This document shows positions 26,763-35,581 of a stretch of 64,000 nucleotides of DNA, piece by piece (position 1 is the stretch's first letter; every line of letters starts with the position of its first letter). The stretch covers positions 1 to 64,000 of the forward strand of contig NZ_BCTO01000021.1 of NCBI RefSeq assembly GCF_001571325.1, given 5' to 3'. The DNA is from Delftia tsuruhatensis NBRC 16741 (GTDB lineage Bacteria > Pseudomonadota > Gammaproteobacteria > Burkholderiales > Burkholderiaceae_C). The notes beneath the pieces were generated by a model. The model was not told the DNA's origin, made no database searches, and was given only the letters and a program-made list of their open reading frames with translations. Made by a program: the position numbers and the translations under genes.

Positions 26763-27833
26763 TCAGCCCTGCCCGACTTCCAGGTGGCACTGTGCCCAGT
26801 GCCACTGCGCCCGGCGCGTGGCCTCCCGCAGCCGCTGGGCCAGCACATGGCGAGCAGGCAGGCCGGGCAGATACTCGGCCATCTGGACGCCGCCGCGGCC
26901 CAGCTCCAGCAGTTCGATCTGCTCCGAGCTGTTGCCCGAGCACAGCATGATGCCCAGCGGCGCATCCTCGCCCGGCTCATGCTCATGCCGATCCAGCCAG
27001 CGCAGGTAGTGCTCCATCCGATCCTTGTCCTCAGCCGCGAATTCGCCCACCTTCAGCTCCACCGCCACCAGCCGCCGCAGCCTGCGGTGGTAGAACAGCA
27101 GGTCAAGCTGGAAATCCTGGTCATCCATCTGCATGTGCCTTTGCCGCGCCACCAGGCTGAAGCCCATGCCCGACTTCAGGAAAAAGGCTTCCATCTCGCG
27201 GATGACGGCCGCCTGCAGGTCGCCCTCCTGCCAGGCATCGTGCAGCCCCAGGAAGTCGAGGATGTAGGGGTCTCGCATGAACAGCGCTGGCGACATGCGC
27301 TCGGTGGCTCGCTGCGTGGGCTCCTGCGCGACCAGCGTGTCCGCATCGAAGGACAGCACGGTGCGCTCGTACAGCCGGGAATCGATGCGGCTGCGCAGCG
27401 TGCGGGCGCTCCAGCGCTCAATGCTCGCCATGCTGGCGTAGTACTCGCGCTGCAGGGCGTCCTTGAGCGGAATCAGCGCGATGAAATGCGCCCAGCTCAA
27501 CTGCCGCGTGGGCGAGATGACCAGGGGCTCATCAGGAAAGGTGGTGGAGAACTGCACCATGCGCCACAGGTTCTTTTCCGAGAAACTGCCGCCATAGCCC
27601 TGGACCAGATGCCCGGCCAGGGAGGGCAGGACCTTGTCGCTGCAGCCGGCCTGCCGCACCTCGGATTCGCAGTCATGGATGTGCTGGCCGATATGCCAGT
27701 ACAGCAGGGTCATTTCGCTGTTGATGGTGGAAGCCACCCGAAGCCGCGCGGCCTCGATCAGGTCGCGGACATCACCCAGCAGGGTCTGCGCCGCCGCGAT
27801 CGCGGGAGAAACGGATATCTTGCGAGTGGCCAT
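26763..27833 (-). CDS. DUF1016 (YhcG-type) PD-(D/E)XK nuclease
   Basis: A 356-residue protein with the DUF1016 N-terminal domain (TLLYWHIGQHI, YGGSFSEKNLWRMVQF, SWAHFIALIP) and the C-terminal nuclease domain. The nuclease shows DFQLDLLFYHRRLRR followed by LVAVELKVGEF, giving the D...ExK catalytic pattern. The start at 27833 has a GGAGG box. Members of this family occur alone or beside restriction and toxin genes. Here it stands alone between a LysR gene and nth. A role in DNA processing or defence is possible but not shown. Confidence 0.88.
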   Translation of the reverse strand: MATRKISVSPAIAAAQTLLGDVRDLIEAARLRVASTINSEMTLLYWHIGQHIHDCESEVRQAGCSDKVLPSLAGHLVQGYGGSFSEKNLWRMVQFSTTFPDEPLVISPTRQLSWAHFIALIPLKDALQREYYASMASIERWSARTLRSRIDSRLYERTVLSFDADTLVAQEPTQRATERMSPALFMRDPYILDFLGLHDAWQEGDLQAAVIREMEAFFLKSGMGFSLVARQRHMQMDDQDFQLDLLFYHRRLRRLVAVELKVGEFAAEDKDRMEHYLRWLDRHEHEPGEDAPLGIMLCSGNSSEQIELLELGRGGVQMAEYLPGLPARHVLAQRLREATRRAQWHWAQCHLEVGQG

Positions 27834-28043
27834 GCGGTCGCCCCCTCCTGGTGGCGTGTTGTCTGTATGTGTGGTGTCGGCGGAATCGATCCGGCCCACT
27901 ATTGCCATGCGGCCCCAGCACGTCAACGCCGCAACGGCATAACCAGACGATCTGGCCCTCGCAGACATCAAAAACCAGAACAGTCCTAGAAATCACACTT
28001 GCACGACAATGCTCGCCACATCGATGGACACGCGCTTCCCACA

Positions 28044-28697
28044 ATGAAAACCACCAGCATCGAACCCTTCTTCGCCACACTCAAGGCCGCCAACCCCTCG
28101 CCCCAGACCGAGCTGGAATACACCAACGTGTTCGAGCTGCTGTCTGCCGTGCTGCTCTCGGCCCAGGCCACGGACGTGGGCGTGAACAAGGCCACGCGCA
28201 AGCTGTTTCCCGTGGCCAATACGCCCCAGGCCATCCTGGACCTGGGACTTGAAGGGCTGGAGGGCTACATCAAGACCATCGGCCTGTACCGCAGCAAGGC
28301 CAAACACCTGATGCAGACCTGCCAGATCCTGGTCGAGCGCCACGGCGGCCAGGTGCCGCGCACGCGCGAGGAACTGGAAGCCCTGCCCGGGGTGGGCCGC
28401 AAGACGGCCAACGTGGTGCTGAACGTCGCCTTTGGCCAGCCCACCATGGCCGTGGACACGCACATCTTCCGCGTGGGCAACCGCACGGGCCTGGCGCCAG
28501 GCAAGACGCCGCTGGCCGTGGAAATGCAGCTCATGAAGCGCGTGCCGCCGGCCTATGCCGTGGACTCGCACCACTGGCTCATCCTGCTGGGCCGCTACGT
28601 CTGCCAGGCCCGCAAGCCACGCTGCTGGGAGTGCGTGGTGGCGCCGTACTGCGACTACTCGCCCAAGACGCCTGCGCCGGCTGCGGGCAAGCGCTGA
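28044..28697 (+). CDS. nth: Endonuclease III
   Basis: A 217-residue DNA glycosylase/AP lyase that removes oxidised pyrimidines. The helix-hairpin-helix reads LPGVGRKTANVVL with catalytic Lys120, and AVDTHIFRV carries Asp138; both positions equal those of the E. coli enzyme. The 4Fe-4S cysteines are at 187, 194, 197 and 203, also identical in spacing. The start at 28044 gives the standard length. It converges on a Bug receptor gene with only three bases between stops. Confidence 0.97.
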   Translation: MKTTSIEPFFATLKAANPSPQTELEYTNVFELLSAVLLSAQATDVGVNKATRKLFPVANTPQAILDLGLEGLEGYIKTIGLYRSKAKHLMQTCQILVERHGGQVPRTREELEALPGVGRKTANVVLNVAFGQPTMAVDTHIFRVGNRTGLAPGKTPLAVEMQLMKRVPPAYAVDSHHWLILLGRYVCQARKPRCWECVVAPYCDYSPKTPAPAAGKR

Positions 28698-28700
28698 GCT

Positions 28701-29708
28701 TCAATCGGCCTTGAAGCCCGTGGCCGCCACGGCCTTGCCCCAGGTGACCGTGTCGGCGCGCATGATGCGGGCGAGTTCGTCGCCCGTGGTGCCCGTCACG
28801 CGGAAACCGGCCTCTTCCAGCCGGCTGCGGCTGTCGGGCTGCTGCAGGGCGCGCACGATGTCGGCCTGCAGCCTGGCCACGATCTCGGGCGGTGTCTTGG
28901 CGGGCGCGACCACGCCGAACCAGGAATTGAACTCCAGCGACGGATAGCCCTGCTCCCGGATGGTCGGCAGATCGGGCATGGACTGGGTGCGAGTGGCGCC
29001 CGTGCTGCCCAGGGCTGCGAGCTTGCCGGCCTTGACCTGGGGCGCGGCCAGGGCTGCCGTGGCAAAGACGGCCTGCACGTCGCCGCTGAACAGGCCGCCC
29101 AGGGCATCGTTGGTGTTCTTGTAGTGCACGGGCTCGGGCCTGAGCTGCACGGCATTGCCGAACATGAAGGCGCCGAAGTGGCCTGGCGTGCCGGCGCCGA
29201 AGGTGGCGATGAACAGCTCCTTGCGCTGGCGCGCCCAGGCCACGAAATCGAGCACATTGCGGGCCGGCACTTTCTGCGGATTGACCAGCAGCACGAAGTC
29301 GGAGGTGACGACCTGGCTGACGGGCACAAAGTCCTTTTGCGGATCGTAGGGCAGGCGCTGGTAGGTGTTGGGGGCAATGCTGAGCTGGCCGGTCTCGCCC
29401 AGCATCAGCGTGTAGCCGTCAGGCACGGCGCGTGCCGCCTCGCTGGCGGCGATGAGGCCGCCAGCGCCCGGCTTGTTGTCCACGACCACGCCCAGGTTGC
29501 CCCATTGCTCGGACAGCTTTTGCGCAAGCAGGCGTGCCACGATGTCCGGCCCCGTTCCCGCAGGAAAGCCGACGAGCAGGCGCACGGGCTTGCTCGGAAA
29601 AGCAGGCTGGGCGCTGGCCGCGGCCCAGGGAGCCAGGCCGGTGGCCAGCACGGCGGCAAGAGTGCAGGCCACGGCGGCGCGGCGCGCCTTGGATGCAGGG
29701 TTGTTCAT
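28701..29708 (-). CDS. Bug/TctC-type periplasmic solute receptor
   Basis: A 335-residue receptor with a signal peptide ending near AASAQP. The FPSKPVRLLVGFPAGTGPD version of the family hallmark follows, where GFPAGTG replaces the more common PFAAGG. An AGGAGAC ribosome-binding site precedes the start at 29708. It lies 46 nt downstream of a DUF3237 gene in the same direction, and a LuxR-type regulator diverges from that pair. No TctAB partner is present. Confidence 0.92.
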   Translation of the reverse strand: MNNPASKARRAAVACTLAAVLATGLAPWAAASAQPAFPSKPVRLLVGFPAGTGPDIVARLLAQKLSEQWGNLGVVVDNKPGAGGLIAASEAARAVPDGYTLMLGETGQLSIAPNTYQRLPYDPQKDFVPVSQVVTSDFVLLVNPQKVPARNVLDFVAWARQRKELFIATFGAGTPGHFGAFMFGNAVQLRPEPVHYKNTNDALGGLFSGDVQAVFATAALAAPQVKAGKLAALGSTGATRTQSMPDLPTIREQGYPSLEFNSWFGVVAPAKTPPEIVARLQADIVRALQQPDSRSRLEEAGFRVTGTTGDELARIMRADTVTWGKAVAATGFKAD

Positions 29709-29754
29709 GTGTTGTGTCTCCTGTGTTGTAGGTATCGAAGCGGGGAAGGCCCCC

Positions 29755-30243
29755 TCAGAGCAGCTCGTGAAAGCGCATCTGCACGCGATCGGGATGGCGC
29801 GCGCCGGTGCCGAAGAACAGGCGCTCGTTGATCCAGGCCAGCGCACGGCTGGCCGTCTCCATGCGGGGCGCGCAGCGGAAGTAGATATGTGCAGGGTCCA
29901 CGGGCTCGCCACGTGCCAGCTTGGCCATGTGCGCCGGGTCGCCGCTGCGCAGGGCCTGGTTGCAGACATAGATCAGGTCGCCGGCATCGGTCTCCAGCAC
30001 ATAGCGCGCGTCGAGTTCGGCCAGCCCGCCGTGCACGATGCGCTGGAAGTCCGCGCCTCCGGGCAGCACGCGCGCGCTCCAGCCGTCGCCCCGGGCCGTG
30101 CCGCCCAGGATGGGGATCAGCCGGCGCCCGCCGTGCGCCGTGGCACCGACCTCCTGCGGCGGGCCCACCTGCACGCTCAGGTCGGCGAAGAAGCGAAAGC
30201 GCGGATCGGGCAAGGCCGCAAGCTGCGGCACGTCATCTGGCAT
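29755..30243 (-). CDS. DUF3237 protein
   Basis: A 162-residue protein of the DUF3237 beta-barrel-like family. Typical segments are RRLIPILGGTARGDGWSARVLPGGADFQ and the C-terminal YFRCAPRMETASRALAWINERLFFGTG. The start at 30243 (MPDDVPQL) is preferred over a longer frame. Homologues often sit in degradation operons with Bug receptors, as here. No enzymatic role is established. Confidence 0.87.
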   Translation of the reverse strand: MPDDVPQLAALPDPRFRFFADLSVQVGPPQEVGATAHGGRRLIPILGGTARGDGWSARVLPGGADFQRIVHGGLAELDARYVLETDAGDLIYVCNQALRSGDPAHMAKLARGEPVDPAHIYFRCAPRMETASRALAWINERLFFGTGARHPDRVQMRFHELL

Positions 30244-30349
30244 GGTTCTGGGGCTCCGGTGAATGGGATCGGGACCTAGCATAAGCACCATTGCCCGGGC
30301 AGGCCGTCATCCCGGAAGATGACAGCGCCCTGCCCGCCCCTGCCATCCC

Positions 30350-31201
30350 TTGAGACACTGGACCTGCCCCTCCCCCGCCCTTGACGCCAGCGCCTTGCCC
30401 GGCCAGGCGTCCAGCCATGCGCTGGGCCAGATGGTGTCCAGCCTGGGTGGGCCGGGCTTCGCCCTGCAGGTGCTGCAGGCCATGAACGCGCTGCTGCCTG
30501 TCGCCTCCTGGTCGGTCTACCGCACGGGGCAGCGCAGCCGGCCGCAGCTGTTCCTGTCGGCCAGCAGCGAGGCGCGTGACACCACGCGCGAGTGCTGGCG
30601 CGCCTATCTCTCAGGCCCCCATCTGCGCGACAGCACGTGGAAGCACGGCGGCACAGCGCCGGCACGCAGCACGGCGCTGTGCCACATCACGGCCCAGGAG
30701 GTGGAAGGCGAGCACCGCGCCCTGGTCTACGACGCGCACGGCATGGCCGAGCGCGTATCCATCGTCGAGCACCAGGACGACGGCGGTGTGTTTGCCGTCA
30801 ACTTCTACCGCCACCAGCACCAGAGGGCGCTGGGCGATGCGCAGATCGGCTGCTTCGAGAGCATGGCGCCCGTGCTGCTGGCCCTGGCGCACAAGCACAT
30901 CGCGCTGACGCAGGCGCAGCCTGCCGTGGCTGCGGCATCGGCGTCCCCAGCCCCCCAGCCCAGACAGCGCCAGACATTGCCCGCCCTGCGCATGCGCCTG
31001 CTGCAGGCACAGCCCGGCCTCACGCCGCGCGAACTCGATGTCTGCGCCCGGCTGCTGCAGGGCATGAAGCACGAGGGCATTGCCTGCGACCTGTCCCTCA
31101 GCCTGCCCACCGTCAAGACCTACCGTAACCGCGCATTTGCACGGCTGGGCATCCACTTTCGCAGCGAGCTGTTCGCGCTGGCCATGGAGCCGCAGGGCTG
31201 A
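30350..31201 (+). CDS. LuxR-type (GerE) helix-turn-helix regulator
   Basis: A regulator of up to 283 residues. The C-terminal GerE domain reads GLTPRELDVCARLLQGM, then the recognition helix DLSLSLPTVKTYRNRAFARLGI. The N-terminal 180 residues form an unrecognised sensory domain. The start is uncertain. TTG at 30350 is the longest option, TTG at 30395 and ATG at 30431 are alternatives, and none has a strong Shine-Dalgarno site. It diverges from the DUF3237/Bug pair and is its probable regulator. Confidence 0.8.
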   Translation: MRHWTCPSPALDASALPGQASSHALGQMVSSLGGPGFALQVLQAMNALLPVASWSVYRTGQRSRPQLFLSASSEARDTTRECWRAYLSGPHLRDSTWKHGGTAPARSTALCHITAQEVEGEHRALVYDAHGMAERVSIVEHQDDGGVFAVNFYRHQHQRALGDAQIGCFESMAPVLLALAHKHIALTQAQPAVAAASASPAPQPRQRQTLPALRMRLLQAQPGLTPRELDVCARLLQGMKHEGIACDLSLSLPTVKTYRNRAFARLGIHFRSELFALAMEPQG

Positions 31202-31213
31202 AGGGGCCGGGGC

Positions 31214-32221
31214 TCAGTCCAGCGAGGCGCCGGAGTCCTTCACAATGCGCGCCCACTTGGCGATGTCCTCGCGCAGCAGGGCCGCCATCCGGTCCGGTGA
31301 CACGGGCTTGTCGGCCGGGCCGGCCAGCTCCACGCCCGAGGCTTCGAGCTTGCCGCGCAGATCGCCGGCCGCCAGCGCGCGGGCCATGCCGTCCTGCAAC
31401 TGCGCCAGCACCGGCGCGGGCACGCCTTCAGGAGCAAACAGCCCTACCCACAGCGTGCCGTTGTAGCCGGGCACCGTTTCGCCAATGGTGGGTACATCAG
31501 GCAGCAGCGGCGATCGCGCCGCGCCGCTCACGGCCAGCGCGCGCAGCCGGCCGGCCTGGATATGGGGCAGCGTTGACGGCAGGCTGCCGAACAGCAGCGG
31601 TACCTGCCCGCCCAGCACATCGTTGAGCGCGGGCGCCACGCCCTTGTAGGGCACGTGCTGCAGCTGGATGCCCGCCATGCTGTTGAGCATCTCGCCCAGC
31701 AGATGGTTGAGCGTGCCGTTGCCGGCCGAGGCATAGCGGAACTCGTCGGGCCGGCCCCGGGCCATGGCGATCAGCTCGGGCACGGATTTGGCCGCAACGC
31801 CGGGATGGGCCAGCAGCACATTGGGCACGGAGCCGATCAGGCCGATGGGCCGGAAGTCCTTCACCGGATCGAAGCCCGGCTTGCGGTACAGCGCGGGGTT
31901 GATGGCCTGGCTGCTGCTGATGGTCATCAGCAGCGTATGCCCGTCGCGCGGCGCCTTGGCCACGGCCTGGGTGCCGATGTTGCCGCCCGCGCCGGGCCGG
32001 TTCTCGACCACCACGCTGGCGCCCAGCACCTCGGCCAGCTTCTGGCTGACCAGCCGGCCCACGATGTCGTTGGTGCCGCCCGGCGCCTGCGGGACGATCA
32101 TCACGATGGGCCGCGCAGGCCAGGCCTGGGCATGGCCCAGCAGGGGCAATGCGAGTGCGGCGGCCACCAGGCTTCGGCGGCGCAAAAGGCTCGACGGCAG
32201 GGGAAAGGAAGAATCCGGCAT
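31214..32221 (-). CDS. Bug/TctC-type periplasmic solute receptor
   Basis: A 335-residue receptor with a signal peptide (RRRSLVAAALALPLLGHAQA). The family hallmark WPARPIVMIVPQAPGGTND follows, then VVVENRPGAGGNIGT. The start at 32221 is chosen because a GGAG box lies eight bases upstream; a closer ATG at 32227 is poorly spaced. It is paired divergently with the LysR gene at 32338. No transporter membrane subunit is nearby. Confidence 0.92.
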   Translation of the reverse strand: MPDSSFPLPSSLLRRRSLVAAALALPLLGHAQAWPARPIVMIVPQAPGGTNDIVGRLVSQKLAEVLGASVVVENRPGAGGNIGTQAVAKAPRDGHTLLMTISSSQAINPALYRKPGFDPVKDFRPIGLIGSVPNVLLAHPGVAAKSVPELIAMARGRPDEFRYASAGNGTLNHLLGEMLNSMAGIQLQHVPYKGVAPALNDVLGGQVPLLFGSLPSTLPHIQAGRLRALAVSGAARSPLLPDVPTIGETVPGYNGTLWVGLFAPEGVPAPVLAQLQDGMARALAAGDLRGKLEASGVELAGPADKPVSPDRMAALLREDIAKWARIVKDSGASLD

Positions 32222-32337
32222 GGTCATGTCTCCATTTGTTCTTGTCGCAAGCCCGCATGGTTGCCCGTGCCGGGCCAGCGCACAATCGCGCATTTCCTGA
32301 CCCGGCCTTCGGAATTGACAAAGCCTTGACCCCGCCC

Positions 32338-33270
32338 ATGCCCTCTTCGCCCTTCATGCCCCTCATGCATTTCGACCTGACGGACCTGCGCCTGTTCGTG
32401 CATGCCGCCGAACTGGGCAGCCTCACGCGCGCCTCGCAAAGGCAGCACCTGTCCCTGGCCGCAGCCAGCCTGCGTATCAAGGCGCTGGAGGAGCAGGCGG
32501 GCATGCCCCTGCTGTACCGCGAGGCGCGCGGCGTGCGGCCCACGCCGGCCGGCGAAGCCTTCCTGCACCATGCGCGCGGCATGCTGCTGCAGTCCGAGCA
32601 GTTGCGCCACGACCTGCAGGAGTACGGCGCCGGCCTGCGCGGCCATGTGCGGGTGTTTGCCAACACCACGGCCGTGACCGATTTCCTGCCCGAGATACTG
32701 CCGGCCTTTCTTGCCGACCACCCGCGCGTGAACGTGGACCTGCAGGAGCGGCCCAACGCCGAGATCGCGCGCGGCGTGCTCGACGGCCGGGCCGACCTGG
32801 GCATCGTGGCCGGCCAGGTGGACACGCTGGGCCTGCAGACCATCCACTTCAGCACCGACCGGCTGGTGCTGGCCACGCCGCGCGGCCACCGCTTTGCGCG
32901 GCGCAAGCGCATTGCGTTTGCCGAGACGCTGGACGAGGACGCCATCGGCATGCAGCAGGGCAGCACGCTGCAGACCTTTCTGGCGGGTGTGACCGAGCGC
33001 CTGGGCAAGCCCATGAAGCTGCGCATACAGCTGTCCAGCTTCGACGCCATGTGCCGCATGATCGGCGCGGGCGTGGGAATCGGCATCGTTCCCGAGAGCG
33101 CCGCACGGCGCAACAGCGACAGCATGCGGCTGGCACTGATCGAGCTGACCGATGCCTGGAGCGTGCGCGAGCGCCGCATCCTCGTGCGCGACCAGGGCCG
33201 GCTGCCGCGCCATGCGCAGGCCCTGATCGAGGTGCTGCAGGCCTACTACGCCACGCCGGCAGGCTCCTGA
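32338..33270 (+). CDS. LysR-family regulator
   Basis: A 310-residue LysR regulator with winged helix FDLTDLRLFVHAAELGSLT and LSLAAASLRIKALEEQAGMPL. The effector domain shows the typical VGIGIVPESAA region. The start at 32338 is one of three nearby in-frame ATGs (32338, 32356, 32365). It diverges from the Bug receptor at 31214-32221, its likely target. The 3' end overlaps the convergent GNAT gene by 25 bp. Confidence 0.9.
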   Translation: MPSSPFMPLMHFDLTDLRLFVHAAELGSLTRASQRQHLSLAAASLRIKALEEQAGMPLLYREARGVRPTPAGEAFLHHARGMLLQSEQLRHDLQEYGAGLRGHVRVFANTTAVTDFLPEILPAFLADHPRVNVDLQERPNAEIARGVLDGRADLGIVAGQVDTLGLQTIHFSTDRLVLATPRGHRFARRKRIAFAETLDEDAIGMQQGSTLQTFLAGVTERLGKPMKLRIQLSSFDAMCRMIGAGVGIGIVPESAARRNSDSMRLALIELTDAWSVRERRILVRDQGRLPRHAQALIEVLQAYYATPAGS

Positions 33271-33992
33271 GCCGGCTGCGCTCCCGGCTCCATCAGGCTG
33301 GACAGCGAACGCAGCTGCCCGCCCTGCGCATCGAAGTTGCCGGGCTCCAGCCAGCGCTGGTAGGCCGCGCGCAGCGCCGGCCATTCGCTGTCGATGATGG
33401 AGAACCAGGCCGTGTCGCGGCTGCGGCCCTTGTAGACCACGGCCTGGCGGAACACCCCCTCGAACCGGAAGCCCAGGCGCGCCGCTGCGGCACGCGACGG
33501 CGCATTCAGGCTGTCGCACTTCCACTCGTAGCGGCGGTAGCCCAGCTCGTCGAAGGCGCGCTGCATCAGCAGGAACTGCGCCTCGGTGGCCGCACGCGTG
33601 CGCTTGAGCTGGCGCGAGTAGCAGACAAAGCCCACTTCCATCACGCCGCTGGCCGTGTCCACGCGCATCAGCGCCAGCGAGCCGATGGCACGGCCCGTGG
33701 CCAGGTCGATGACGGCGTGGTGCAGCGGGTCATCGCTGGCCTGGGCGGCCTCGGCAAAGCGCAGATAGGCCTGGGCGTCCGCGAAGGGGCCTACCGACAT
33801 GTATGTCCAGTCGCTGGCGTCCGGCGCCTGGCTGAAGGCATCGAACAGATCGGCTGCATGGCGCGCGGCGGACAGCGGCTCCAGCCGGCAGTAGCGGCCT
33901 TGCATGGGCGTGCGCGGCGGGCGCTGGCGCGGGGTCCAGTTGGGAAGGTCGTGGCCTACGGGTTGGGAGTGGGCGTTGAGCGCGGGGGGCAT
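33246..33992 (-). CDS. GNAT acetyltransferase, RimJ/RimL-like
   Basis: A 248-residue N-acetyltransferase. The GNAT core runs from AIGSLALMRVDTASGVMEVGFVCYS through TEAQFLLMQRAFDELGYRRYEWKCDSLN to AAARLGFRFEGVFRQ, the arrangement of the RimJ/RimL subgroup. The N-terminal 30 residues are a Pro-rich extension. It diverges from the MocR regulator at 34098, which may control it. Substrate unknown. Confidence 0.9.
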   Translation of the reverse strand: MPPALNAHSQPVGHDLPNWTPRQRPPRTPMQGRYCRLEPLSAARHAADLFDAFSQAPDASDWTYMSVGPFADAQAYLRFAEAAQASDDPLHHAVIDLATGRAIGSLALMRVDTASGVMEVGFVCYSRQLKRTRAATEAQFLLMQRAFDELGYRRYEWKCDSLNAPSRAAAARLGFRFEGVFRQAVVYKGRSRDTAWFSIIDSEWPALRAAYQRWLEPGNFDAQGGQLRSLSSLMEPGAQPAQEPAGVA

Positions 33993-34097
33993 GGGAGATT
34001 CCTGGTCAGGTCATTTGGCAGGGCCACGATAACGCCCGCGTGGCATCATTGAAAGCGCCATATCCCTCTTATTTCATGGTGCCACGCCGTCCATTGC

Positions 34098-35561
34098 ATG
34101 CACGCTTCCGACCTGCTGACCAGTCCCTTGCAATCCGGCCCTGGAGCGGCTCCCCGCCAGCGCCAGCTGATCCAGCGCCTGAAGCAGGCCATCCTGGCGG
34201 GCCGGCTGCCGGCCGGCGACCGCCTGCCGGCCTCGCGCTCGCTGGCGGAGGATCTGGGAGTCTCGCGCAACACCGTGCTCATCGCCTACGAGCAACTGGC
34301 GGCCGAAGGCTATGTGGTCGCCGACCGGCAGGGCACGCGCGTGGCGGCTGTGTCCACCCATTCCATGGCAGCCGCCGAGGCCGCCGCCCCGCCCCCCTGC
34401 GCACCCCGCACGGCACGGCGCCTGGACCGCATCGCGCCCACACGCCACGCCTTGGACCGCAGCCTGCCGCTGACACCGGGCACGCCCGCCCTGGACAGGT
34501 TCCCCCTGCCCGCCTGGCGCCGATCGCAGGACCGCGCATTGCGCCTTCCCGCCAGCGCCACGCTGGACTATGGCGATCCTGCGGGCGAGCCCGCACTGCG
34601 CCAGGCCATTGCGCAGCACCTGCGCATCTCGCGCGGCGTGCGCTGCGATGCCTCGCGCATCATCGTCACCGAAGGCGCCCAGGGCGCGCTGGACCTGTGC
34701 GTGCAACTGCTCACCAACCCGGGCGACCATGCCTGGCTGGAGGAGCCCGGCTACCGGGGCGCCAAGTCGGCCTTTGCGGGGGGAGACCTGTGCGTCAGCA
34801 CACTGCGCGTGGATGCGGATGGCGCAGCCATTGCCCCCGGCCTGTGGGACAGCCATCCTCCACGGCTGATCCAGATCACGCCGTCGCACCAATATCCCAC
34901 GGGCGCCGTGCTGTCGGTGGCGCGCCGGCTGGACCTGCTGGAGCGCGCGCGCCGCGCGGGGGCCTGGATCATCGAGGACGACTACGACAGCGAATTCCGC
35001 CACCAGGGCACGCCCATCGCCGCCATGCAGGGCCAGGTGCCGGACGCGCCCGTGCTCTATGTGGGCACCTTCAGCAAGACCATGTTCCCGGCACTGCGCC
35101 TGGGCTTTGTGGTGCTGCCGCAGGCCCTGGCCACCAGCGCGGCATCCGCCGTGCAGGAGATGCTGCGCGGCGGCCATCGACTGGAGCAGCTGGCCATGGC
35201 GGACTTCATGGAAAGCGGCCAGTTCTCGCGCCACCTGGGCCGCATGCGGCGCCTGTACCGCGAGCGCCAGGCAGCCCTGCGCGAGGCGCTGGCCACGCAA
35301 CTGGGCGTGGAGCATGAGGTACTGGGCGGCCACGGCGGCCTGCACCTGACGGTGCGGCTGCCGCCGGACCTGTCCGACCGTGCCATCGTGGAGCAGGCAC
35401 GGCGCGCCGGCATGAACCCGGGCGCCCTGTCGTCCTTCGCCCTGGCATCGCTGCCCCAGGACAACGGCCTGGTGATCGGCTATGGCAACACCGATGCCGC
35501 GCGCTTTGGCGCGCTGGTCAGGCGGCTGGGCAAGCTGGCAGCGGCTGCATTGCAGCGCTAG
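34098..35561 (+). CDS. MocR/PdxR-type regulator
   Basis: A 487-residue fusion of a GntR winged helix (PASRSLAEDLGVSRNTVLIAYEQL, about residues 43-66) and an aminotransferase-like domain. The latter contains LDYGDPAGEPALRQAIA, TEGAQGALDLCVQLL, SHQYPTGA, IEDDYDSEFR and GTFSKTMFPALRLGF with the PLP lysine. This is the PdxR-like layout. The neighbouring divergent GNAT gene is a plausible target. A GCCACG/CGTGGC dyad lies at 34023-34044 between them. Confidence 0.92.
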   Translation: MHASDLLTSPLQSGPGAAPRQRQLIQRLKQAILAGRLPAGDRLPASRSLAEDLGVSRNTVLIAYEQLAAEGYVVADRQGTRVAAVSTHSMAAAEAAAPPPCAPRTARRLDRIAPTRHALDRSLPLTPGTPALDRFPLPAWRRSQDRALRLPASATLDYGDPAGEPALRQAIAQHLRISRGVRCDASRIIVTEGAQGALDLCVQLLTNPGDHAWLEEPGYRGAKSAFAGGDLCVSTLRVDADGAAIAPGLWDSHPPRLIQITPSHQYPTGAVLSVARRLDLLERARRAGAWIIEDDYDSEFRHQGTPIAAMQGQVPDAPVLYVGTFSKTMFPALRLGFVVLPQALATSAASAVQEMLRGGHRLEQLAMADFMESGQFSRHLGRMRRLYRERQAALREALATQLGVEHEVLGGHGGLHLTVRLPPDLSDRAIVEQARRAGMNPGALSSFALASLPQDNGLVIGYGNTDAARFGALVRRLGKLAAAALQR

Positions 35562-35581
35562 CCGCAGCGCAGCCCCAGCGG

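Noticed and set aside
34098-35561. Reading the second MocR protein as a metabolic aminotransferase
   Set aside because: The GntR winged helix at the N-terminus makes it a regulator of the MocR class.
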